Made by a program: the position numbers and the translations under genes. The notes under the pieces were generated by a model. The model was given only the letters and a program-made list of their open reading frames with translations. It searched no databases and had not been told where the DNA came from. Of a DNA stretch of 44,720 nt, positions 38,392 through 44,720 are shown in pieces. Numbering within the stretch: position 1 is the first letter of the stretch; every line of letters begins with the position of its first letter. Origin of the DNA: Paracoccaceae bacterium (lineage in GTDB: Bacteria > Pseudomonadota > Alphaproteobacteria > Rhodobacterales > Rhodobacteraceae); contig JANSXY010000029.1 of assembly GCA_024742695.1 (NCBI GenBank), forward strand, positions 1-44,720, read 5' to 3'.

Positions 38392-39534
38392 ATGCTGGAC
38401 CTCATGTGGTTTGACAGGGCCGAATTCCTCTCCCGCCTCGACCGAGTGCAGACGGCGATCGGCGCGCTCGGGCTCGACGCGCTGATTGCCTTCCAGCCCG
38501 AGACGATCACCTGGACGACGGGGCATTACACCCGCGCCTACACCGGCTTTCAGGTGGCGATCATCCCGCGGGTGGGCGAACCCACGCTGATCTGCCGCAA
38601 TGTCTCGAAATATTACGCCGACAAGACCTGCGCCTTCGCCGATGTCGTCTGCTGGCGCGACGGCGAGGACCGCCTCGCGCTCACGCTGCGCACCCTGCGC
38701 GATCGTCTGCCGGGCGCGCGACGGCTCGGGGTCGAGATGGACAGCTGGGTGCTCAATCATTCGCGCCTCGCCGCGCTCGGCGCGGGCCTCGCCCCGGCCG
38801 AGCTCGTCGAGGTGGGCGCGATGCCGGCGCGGCTGCGGCTCGTCAAGTCGCCCGCCGAGATATCCTATCAGCGCACCGCCGCACGCGCTGCCGAAGCCGC
38901 CATGCGCGCCGCCGTCTCGGCCGCCCTTCCCGGCGCGGACGAGGTCGATGTCGCGGCCGCCGCGGCCGCTGCGCTGATCCGTGCGGGCAGCGACACGCCG
39001 GGGCCGGGGGTGCTCTCATCGGGCGAACGTGCGCGGCATCTGCACGGTGGCTACATGCACCGGCGGCTCGAGCATGGCGATACGCTCCAGTACGAGCCGA
39101 CCCCGCACACGCGCCATTACAACGCCCGCTTCATGCGCACGATCAAGATCGGCGCGGCGAGCGACGCCGAGCGCGCGATGGCCGAGGCGCTGATCGAGGT
39201 GCAGGATCGCGCCATCGCGGCGGTTGCACCGGGCGTTCCCGCCACCGTCCCCGACCAGATCTATCGCGAGGGCATCGTGGCCACGGGCCTCGTGCCGGCC
39301 TACACCAACAAGACCTTTTACTCGGTCGGGCTGCTCATGCATCCGACCGACGCCGAACCGCTCGAGGCGACACCCGAGGCCGAATGGCGCTTCGAGCCGG
39401 GCATGACCTTCCACAGCTATCTGCTCGTCAATGGGTTCGGCATGTCCGAGACGATTCTCGTTACGCCGACGGGCGTCGAACGGCTGACAAGCTTTCCGCG
39501 CGCGCTGCTCGTCGGCGGGGCGGATCCGGCATGA
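38392..39534 (+). CDS. M24-fold hydrolase (creatinase/ectoine hydrolase-like)
   Basis: A 380-residue two-domain protein: an N-terminal creatinase-like domain (residues 5-145, with AFQPETITWTTGHYT) and a C-terminal pita-bread domain (about 155-375). In metal-dependent Xaa-Pro peptidases the first strand pair carries two Asp; here it reads LQYEPTPHTRHYNARFMRTI, with Glu and Asn instead, as expected for the non-metal creatinase-type branch. A late Glu is present in GFGMSETILV. This suggests C-N bond hydrolysis of a small cyclic or guanidino compound rather than peptide cleavage, as in creatinase or DoeA. The exact substrate is unknown. Its stop overlaps the permease start (ATGA). Confidence 0.82.
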   Translation: MLDLMWFDRAEFLSRLDRVQTAIGALGLDALIAFQPETITWTTGHYTRAYTGFQVAIIPRVGEPTLICRNVSKYYADKTCAFADVVCWRDGEDRLALTLRTLRDRLPGARRLGVEMDSWVLNHSRLAALGAGLAPAELVEVGAMPARLRLVKSPAEISYQRTAARAAEAAMRAAVSAALPGADEVDVAAAAAAALIRAGSDTPGPGVLSSGERARHLHGGYMHRRLEHGDTLQYEPTPHTRHYNARFMRTIKIGAASDAERAMAEALIEVQDRAIAAVAPGVPATVPDQIYREGIVATGLVPAYTNKTFYSVGLLMHPTDAEPLEATPEAEWRFEPGMTFHSYLLVNGFGMSETILVTPTGVERLTSFPRALLVGGADPA

Positions 39535-41192
39535 CGGCTGCGGCAGGGCGGATCGGCTCGGGTGGCGGGATTGCCCGCATCCTTGGTTTCGTGATCTTCG
39601 CGGTCGTGTTCGCGGCCTTCGTCTGGCCCATCCTGACGCTCATGGGCGCAAGCCTTCAGGGGGGCGAGAGTCTCGGGGCCTATACCAAACTCACGACATC
39701 GCCGAACTATCAGCGCGCCTTCGTCAACACCTTCGTCATCGCAGGCCTTGTCACCGGCACCGCGCTGGTTGCGGCCTATCCGCTGGCCTACCTCATGGCG
39801 AGCGTGCCGCCGCGGACGGCGCGGATCCTGACCTTCGTCGTCCTGCTGCCCTTCTGGACAAGCGCGCTCGTGCGGACGGCGGCGTGGATGGTGCTCTTGC
39901 AGCGCAACGGCGCGGTCAACACGGTGCTGACGGGCACCGGCATCGTCGATGAGCCTGTGGCCTTCCTCTACAACCTGCCGGCCGTCATCATCGGGATGGT
40001 GCATGTGCTGCTGCCCTTCATGGTGCTGCCGCTCTATGCCGCGTTCCGCGCGCTCGACGGGCAGCTCCTGCAGGCGGCCGAGGGGCTCGGGGCGGGGCCC
40101 GCGACGCTCGTGCGGCGCATCATCGTGCCGCTGACCGCGCCGGGGGCGGCGGCCGGGGCGCTCATCGTGTTCATGAGCGCGATCGGCTATTACATCACGC
40201 CCTCGCTGATGGGTGGGCCGCGGCAGATGATGCTCGCGCAGATGATCAGCTATCACATGCAGGAACAGCTCGACTGGGCGATGGCCTCGGCACTCAGCAT
40301 TGTGCTGCTCGGCTCGACGCTCGCGGTGTTCTTCGTCTTCCAGCGCTTCTACGGCTTCGACCGGCTCTTTGCCTCGGAGACGGGCACGGTCATCGACCCG
40401 CGCCTTGCGCGCAGGGGCGGGGGGGCGGCGTGGCGCGTGGCGCTGGTGCTCGGCCTTGTCGTCGCGATCTTCCTCGTTGTGCCGATCCTCGTCGTCTTTC
40501 CGCTGAGCTTCGCGAGTTCGCCCTTCATCCAGTTCCCGCCCGCCGAGTGGACGACGCGCTGGTATGCCAAGCTCGCGGCCGATCCGAAGTGGCTCGCAGC
40601 CTTCGTGTCGAGCCTGCGTGTCGCGGTGCTGGGCGTCGCGGTCGCCGTCGCCTTCGGCACCCTGGCCGCAATCGTGGTGTCGCGCCTGCGTGGACCGCTG
40701 GCGCGGACGCTCGAGGTCGTGCTGCTCGCCCCGCTCGTGGTGCCGCCGATCATCGTGGCGATCGCGCTATACTACACTCACGCCCGCGGCCCCTTCATGG
40801 GCTCGCACGAGCTTCTGGCCTTCGGACATGCGCTGCTCGCGCTGCCGTTCGTCTATGTGACGGTCAGGGCGGGACTGCGCAGCTTCGATCCCAACCTCGA
40901 GCTTGCCGCGCTCGGGCTCGGCGCCTCTTGGCCGGTGATGTTCCGCCGCGTGATGCTGCCCTCGATCCTGCCCGGGATCGGGGCGGGGGCGGTGTTCGCC
41001 TTCATCACCTCCTTCGACGATGTCGTGATCGCGCTTTTCCTCACCAATGCGAAATCGCGCACGCTGCCGCGCGTGATCTACGAGGGCGCGCTCGATGACA
41101 TCGACCCCGCCATCATCGCGGTCGCCGTGATCCTCATCCTCTTCTCGCTCGCCGCCCTTGTGGCGAGCTTCCTCATCCGGAAGCGCCCATGA
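39531..41192 (+). CDS. Fused two-domain ABC transporter permease (PotB-PotC type)
   Basis: A 553-residue membrane protein holding two complete binding-protein-dependent permease domains. The first (about residues 15-285) has the EAA-type coupling loop LLQAAEGLGAGPATLVRRII and the second (about 305-550) has ELAALGLGASWPVMFRRVML. Each half has around six helices, so one polypeptide replaces the usual PotB and PotC subunits. The join near residue 285 (ASETGTVIDPRLARRGGG) is a clear hydrophilic linker. It is coupled by ATGA to both the M24 gene and the ATPase gene. Confidence 0.92.
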   Translation: MTAAAGRIGSGGGIARILGFVIFAVVFAAFVWPILTLMGASLQGGESLGAYTKLTTSPNYQRAFVNTFVIAGLVTGTALVAAYPLAYLMASVPPRTARILTFVVLLPFWTSALVRTAAWMVLLQRNGAVNTVLTGTGIVDEPVAFLYNLPAVIIGMVHVLLPFMVLPLYAAFRALDGQLLQAAEGLGAGPATLVRRIIVPLTAPGAAAGALIVFMSAIGYYITPSLMGGPRQMMLAQMISYHMQEQLDWAMASALSIVLLGSTLAVFFVFQRFYGFDRLFASETGTVIDPRLARRGGGAAWRVALVLGLVVAIFLVVPILVVFPLSFASSPFIQFPPAEWTTRWYAKLAADPKWLAAFVSSLRVAVLGVAVAVAFGTLAAIVVSRLRGPLARTLEVVLLAPLVVPPIIVAIALYYTHARGPFMGSHELLAFGHALLALPFVYVTVRAGLRSFDPNLELAALGLGASWPVMFRRVMLPSILPGIGAGAVFAFITSFDDVVIALFLTNAKSRTLPRVIYEGALDDIDPAIIAVAVILILFSLAALVASFLIRKRP

Positions 41193-42268
41193 CCGAGACC
41201 GCGCCCCATGTCGGCAAGACCGTCGAACTCGTCGCGCTGAACAAGCATTTCGGCGCCGTCGCGGCCGTCGACGGGGTCGACATCGCGATCGCGGCGGGGG
41301 AGTTCTGCACGCTGCTCGGGCCTTCGGGCTCGGGCAAGACGACGCTGCTCAAGATCATTGCTGGCTATGAGGAGGCAAGCTCGGGCGCGATCCGGATCGG
41401 CGGGCGCGATGTCGCCGACATTCCGGTGGCGCGGCGCAACATCGGGATGGTGTTCCAGAACTACGCGCTGTTTCCGCATATGAGCGTGGCCGAGAATGTT
41501 GCCTTCCCGCTCGAGATGCGCGGAGTCCCGGCCGCCGAACGTGCGCGCAAGGTCGAAACGGTGCTCGACCTCATCGGCCTGCCGGGCCTCGGAGGGCGGC
41601 TGCCGCGCCAGCTTTCGGGCGGCCAGCAGCAGCGCGTCGCAGTGGCGCGCGCGCTTGTCTTCGACCCCGACATCCTGCTCATGGACGAACCGCTCGGCGC
41701 GCTCGACAAGAACCTGCGCAGCACGATGCAGGCCGAAATCCGCGCCCTCCACCGCCGGATCGGCGTGACGGTCGTCTATGTGACCCACGATCAGGAAGAG
41801 GCGATGAACATGTCCGACCGGGTGGTGGTGATGAACCACGGCCGTGTCGAACAATCGGGGCCGCCTGCGGCACTTTACGACCGGCCGGCGAATGCCTTCG
41901 TCGCGCGTTTCTTGGGGGATTGCACGCTTCTCGCGCTCGAACCCGACACGCAGGCGGGCGGCTTCCGGCCTGTGCTGGGCGGCGCGGTGGTGGTGCCGTT
42001 CTCGCCGGGCTGGCAGCCCGGGGCACCGCGGATGGTCGCGGGCATCCGGCCCGAGCGGTTGCGTATCGTCGCCGCCGGTGAGGGCATCCCGGCCCGTGTC
42101 ACCGATGTTGCCTTCACTGGGCCGGATTATCGGGTCGATCTTGAAGCCGGAGGCACGGCGCTTATTGCGCGGGTGCCGAACCTAGGAGCGCCGCCCGCCC
42201 GGGTCGGCACCGCGGTCGGGGTCGACTTCGGGCCGGGCGATCTCTTCCTCGTGCCCGCCGTGTCGTGA
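41189..42268 (+). CDS. ABC transporter ATP-binding protein (PotA-like)
   Basis: A 359-residue ATPase driving the importer. Walker A is LLGPSGSGKTT (residues 42-52), the Q-loop is GMVFQNYALFPHMSV, the signature is LSGGQQQRVAVARAL near residue 141, Walker B is ILLMDEPLGALD near 161, and the switch His is in VTHDQEEAM. The C-terminal part (about 275-355) is a TOBE domain, as in PotA, FbpC and related uptake ATPases. It overlaps the permease stop in ATGA and is followed 13 bp later by the amidohydrolase. Confidence 0.95.
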   Translation: MTETAPHVGKTVELVALNKHFGAVAAVDGVDIAIAAGEFCTLLGPSGSGKTTLLKIIAGYEEASSGAIRIGGRDVADIPVARRNIGMVFQNYALFPHMSVAENVAFPLEMRGVPAAERARKVETVLDLIGLPGLGGRLPRQLSGGQQQRVAVARALVFDPDILLMDEPLGALDKNLRSTMQAEIRALHRRIGVTVVYVTHDQEEAMNMSDRVVVMNHGRVEQSGPPAALYDRPANAFVARFLGDCTLLALEPDTQAGGFRPVLGGAVVVPFSPGWQPGAPRMVAGIRPERLRIVAAGEGIPARVTDVAFTGPDYRVDLEAGGTALIARVPNLGAPPARVGTAVGVDFGPGDLFLVPAVS

Positions 42269-42281
42269 TCGCGGCCGGGCC

Positions 42282-43499
42282 ATGACGGGCATCCTGATCA
42301 CCGGGGCGCGGATCGTCGATGTCGTCGCGGGCGCGGTGTGGCCTGCGATGTCGATCCTGATCGAGGATGGCCGCATCACCCGCATCGCCGAGGGCGCCAT
42401 AGCGGCGCCGGGCGCGCAGGTCATCGACGCGGGCGGGCGCTGGGTGATGCCCGGCCTGATCGACGCCCATGTCCACGCGATCGCCGTCGCCCCGGACTAC
42501 GCCGAGATCGCCGCGCTTTCGCCCTATCTGGTCGGGGCGCGGGCGCTCGGCGTGCTGCAGGGGATGCTCGCGCGCGGCTACACCTCGGTGCGCGATGCGG
42601 GCGGCGCCGACGGCGGGTTGGCGCAGGCCATCGCCGAGGGGCCGGTCGCGGGGCCGCGGCTCTATCCCTCCGGCCTCGCCATTGCCGAACGTGGCGGGCA
42701 GGGCGATTTCGGTCGCGGACGCGACGCGCCGCCCGGCTGCCCGGTCTGCCACGGCCACCGCACCATCGCCCGCGTCGTCGAAGGCGAGGCCGCGCTTCGC
42801 GCCGCGGTGCGCGAGGAGTTGCGAGCGGGGGCGACCCAGATCAAGCTGATGGCCTCGGGCGGCATCCTGTCGGGCATCCCGATGGAGAGGCCGCAGTTCA
42901 GCCCCGCCGAGATCGCCGCTGCAGTCGCCGAGGCAGCGGCAGCCGGGACCTATGTCATGGCTCATGCCTATGAGAGCCGCGCCATCGACATCTGCATCGC
43001 GGCCGGGGTGCGCTCGATCGAACATGCCACGCTGCTCTCGCCTGAAACCGCAGCACGCATCGCCGCGGCCGGCGCGGGCATCGTGCCGACCCTCGCCGTC
43101 TTCGCCGTGCTGCGCGACGAGGCCCGCGATCCCGCGACTGCCGCGCGCATGGCGGATCTGCTGCGGCGCGGGCTCGAGAGCATCGACATCGCCCGCTCGG
43201 CCGGGGTCGTGATCGGGCACGGTACCGACCTGCACCACGGCGCGCACCACCGACAGCCCGAGGAACTCCTCCTGCGGCGGGCGGTGATGTCGAACGCCGA
43301 GATCCTGCGCGCCGCGACGCTCGAGAATGCCGCCATCATGGGCCTTGCCGATGAGATCGGCACGATCGCCGAGGGGCTTCGCGCAGATCTGATCATGCTC
43401 GAGCGGGATCCGCTCGACGATCTGGCGGTCCTCGCTGCCCCCGAGCACACCGTAAATTTAGTGATCGGTGCGGGACGGCTGATTGTGAACCGCATCTGA
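42282..43499 (+). CDS. Metal-dependent amidohydrolase (prolidase-like, imidazolonepropionase-related clade)
   Basis: A 405-residue TIM-barrel amidohydrolase. Metal ligands are visible: H63 and H65 in GLIDAHVHA, a Lys near residue 187 in TQIKLMASGG (the bridging, probably carboxylated lysine), His near 227 in VMAHAYESR, His near 248 in SIEHATLL, and Asp near 315 in HGTDLHHGAHH. The N- and C-terminal strands form the usual beta-sandwich (LITGARIVDVVAG, LRADLIMLERDPL). This binuclear clade includes Xaa-Pro dipeptidases and hydrolases of N-acylated or cyclic amides. It is the last gene of the transport operon, so it probably acts on the imported compound. Confidence 0.88.
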   Translation: MTGILITGARIVDVVAGAVWPAMSILIEDGRITRIAEGAIAAPGAQVIDAGGRWVMPGLIDAHVHAIAVAPDYAEIAALSPYLVGARALGVLQGMLARGYTSVRDAGGADGGLAQAIAEGPVAGPRLYPSGLAIAERGGQGDFGRGRDAPPGCPVCHGHRTIARVVEGEAALRAAVREELRAGATQIKLMASGGILSGIPMERPQFSPAEIAAAVAEAAAAGTYVMAHAYESRAIDICIAAGVRSIEHATLLSPETAARIAAAGAGIVPTLAVFAVLRDEARDPATAARMADLLRRGLESIDIARSAGVVIGHGTDLHHGAHHRQPEELLLRRAVMSNAEILRAATLENAAIMGLADEIGTIAEGLRADLIMLERDPLDDLAVLAAPEHTVNLVIGAGRLIVNRI

Positions 43500-43530
43500 G
43501 ACTTGGAACATCGTTAGTCGGCCCTGAACA

Positions 43531-44061
43531 TCACGCTGCGACGGTCTTGAGGCTCGATTTCGAGCATCTGGTAGCGCTCGCCGCACCAAAGATCACCATC
43601 AGCACCGCCAGGATTTCGGCCCAAAGCGCCCTCAGGTGGGCAAGGATCATCCGGATGTTATGCCCGCAGCCGCAGAGGACGGCGTGGAGCGCATCGCCTA
43701 TGGTGCCCTTGAGAGCGCAACGGGCCAGGCGACCGTCGGTCTTCATGTGGCCGATCGCTGGTTCGATCGCGCTACGCCGGCGCAGGTCGCGCCTAAGCGC
43801 CGGCGTCATCCCGCGCTTTTGCCCGGCGATGTAGACCGCCGTATTCTGGACGCCGTGGCCGCGGTAGCCGCGATCCACGAAGGCCCGCTTCGGACGGGTG
43901 TCGGTCAGGATCTCCACCTGCTCCAGCGCCTCGCGCAGCGTGTGCCCGTCATAGGGATTGCCGGGCATCGAGCGCATGCCGACGACAAAGCCCTCCTTGT
44001 GGGGCGTCGCCACCGAGACCTTGGTGTAGCAGGACAGGCCATTCAGTCTGTAAGGCGACAT
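43531..44061 (-). pseudogene. IS5-family transposase, 3' part (5' end lost)
   Basis: The minus-strand frame encodes the C-terminal half of an IS5-type DDE transposase: KVSVATPHKEGFVVGMRSMP, RAFVDRGYRGHGVQ with the second catalytic Asp, and SAIEPAIGHMKTDGRLARC with the catalytic Glu, ending HNIRMILAHLRALWAEI and a short tail. The N-terminal domain and the first Asp are absent. Homology begins about residue 14, around 44020, and the sequence upstream belongs to an IS21-like end starting near 44049. The ATG at 44061 is therefore not the original start. Confidence 0.85.
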
Positions 44062-44125
44062 CCAGATTTACGAGGTGTCGCTTTGGCCTGATCGCTTTTC
44101 CGGCAGGGGTTGCCGGGGGAGGACG

Positions 44126-44449
44126 ATGGGTCGTCTCGAGATCGAGGGACGGACGGCGATGGCGGTCTTGTTGGAACGGGGGCATTCTCAGAGCGCGGTA
44201 GCGCGGCTTCTGGGTGTGAGCGAGGGAACTGTGCGGCACCACCGGAAGCGGTGGGCGTCTGGTTCCGGTGACGGCCGGAGCAGGCAGGTTCTGAAGGCGG
44301 CCGCGCATGCGCAGGCGATCGCGCATTGGCGCGATCAGCAGGAGGATGGGCGACCAAGTCAGCGTCAAGTCAAGTCAGCGCAGGCAAGTCCGCCGGCGGT
44401 GACGTGGGCAAGTCAAGCCAAGTCAGGAGTCCGTCAAGTCGGCCAGTGA
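44126..44449 (+). pseudogene. IS21-like IstA N-terminal fragment
   Basis: From ATG 44126, with GGGGGAGGAC just upstream, the frame encodes a helix-turn-helix (TAMAVLLERGHSQSAVARLL then GVSEGTVRHHRKRW) and the helix QVLKAAAHAQAIAHWRDQQE, a layout I associate with IS21-type IstA proteins. After about residue 74 it runs into CAAGTC-rich low-complexity DNA and stops, without the DDE core, so it is truncated. A sequence starting TGTAAGGCGACATCC at 44049, with GGCGACA and TGTCGC inverted nearby, may be the element's terminus. Family assignment is tentative. Confidence 0.55.
44355..44440. repeat. CAAGTC-rich low-complexity stretch
   Basis: Seven copies of CAAGTC occur in 86 bp at irregular spacing (for example 44355-44360 and 44435-44440), inside the degenerate end of the IS21-like fragment. 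Spacing and spacers are not regular enough for a CRISPR or a clean tandem repeat. Confidence 0.6.
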
Positions 44450-44636
44450 GTGCGGCGATGGGGGCGACCCACCGGACGGAGCGTCTAACGATTATGAAAC
44501 TTGGTTCAGCTAGGCGTTGAATAGGCCGGCGCATACCTTGTCCGGTTGTTGAAAAGCAGACTGGAGATACACATGAGATGATAGTGTCCCGGGGGATGGT
44601 GTAAGAGCGCCGACCCTCGGAGAGGTCAGGGCTTGA
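44450..44636. other. Non-coding stretch with a possible IS end
   Basis: No credible gene is seen in these 187 bp. The segment gtgtcccgggggatggtgta (44585-44604) resembles the ends of some IS256-type elements, but no partner repeat is inside the window. The stretch otherwise looks like IS debris. Confidence 0.3.
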
Positions 44637-44720
44637 TCAGGTCGCCACGGCGGACAGCCTGACGGTGGGATTGTCGGTGAGGCGGGCGAGCGTTTCAAGC
44701 GACATGTATCGCCGGGCGAC
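44637..44720 (-). CDS. C-terminal end of an unidentified protein (enters from right edge)
   Basis: On the minus strand an open frame enters at the window edge and runs 27 codons (ARRYMSLETLARLTDNPTVR then LSAVAT) to TGA at 44637-44639. The helical SLETLARLTDNPTVRLS tail looks like genuine coding sequence, but I cannot name the family. Given the neighbouring IS debris, a transposase tail is possible. Confidence 0.4.
   Translation of the reverse strand, partial: VARRYMSLETLARLTDNPTVRLSAVAT

Noticed and set aside
36286-38760. 824-codon minus-strand open frame
   Set aside because: Antisense to the GntR, amidotransferase, binding protein and M24 genes; no recognisable domain.
44355-44440. CRISPR-like repeats
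   Set aside because: The unit is only six bases at irregular spacing, with no spacers of even length and no cas genes.
44510-44698. 62-codon minus-strand open frame at the right edge
   Set aside because: A different frame (44637-44720) gives a better protein-like tail; this one is Pro/Ser-rich and crosses the non-coding stretch.

Overview
The window reads as a very GC-rich alphaproteobacterial chromosome, most likely Rhodobacterales (Roseobacteraceae/Paracoccaceae). The reasons are the strongly C/G-ending codons, dense ATGA-coupled operons, a Na+-NQR locus, a bfd-bfr pair and a corrinoid one-carbon cluster of the type common in that order. Species is not assignable by eye.

Region 1 (1-27.66 kb) is core or stable accessory chromosome. 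It holds the tail of a probable squalene/phytoene synthase-like gene, an MFS transporter, an AlkA-type glycosylase with a small esterase, an HNH protein, an agmatinase-family ureohydrolase, an iron-storage pair (bfd-bfr) behind a promoter with a perfect palindromic operator, a quinone oxidoreductase, and a zwf-pgl-pgi operon behind a 20-bp LacI-type palindrome. Next come tRNA-Gly(CCC) and a minus-strand five-gene C1/corrinoid cluster: small 'virulence factor' protein, MetF-like, methyl-H4folate methyltransferase, RACo/ASKHA reactivator and a flavodoxin-fold protein. Then follow ppx-rlmE-SGNH hydrolase, a periplasmic pentaheme cytochrome c, and divergently from it nqrABCDEF-apbE-nqrM-CBS, ending at a convergent CPA2 antiporter. 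The NqrB is short and lacks a recognisable FMN-attachment motif.

Region 2 (about 27.7-33.6 kb) is a small integrated element: tyrosine integrase, AlpA-like excisionase/regulator, a chain of tiny overlapping ORFs, a P4-type primase-helicase, and just after it a large inverted repeat carrying four copies of a 9-mer, which is a good candidate replication origin. An XRE/HGG-motif protein ends it. IS remnants (IS110-like, DUF1153-like) follow.

Region 3 (34.1-43.5 kb) is a catabolic island between IS debris: an SDR and a divergent DapA-family lyase on the minus strand; then a FCD GntR regulator, glutamine-amidotransferase-fold protein, PotD-like binding protein, creatinase/ectoine-hydrolase-like M24 protein, fused PotB-PotC permease, PotA-like ATPase and a prolidase-like amidohydrolase on the plus strand. 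Together they suggest regulated uptake and hydrolytic breakdown of an unidentified small nitrogenous compound. Leucine codon choice appears to shift toward CTC here compared with the CTG-dominated region 1, which fits separate ancestry.

Region 4 (43.5-44.72 kb) is nested IS debris: an IS5-family transposase cut at its 5' end by an IS21-like fragment, a CAAGTC-rich stretch and the tail of an unidentified gene.
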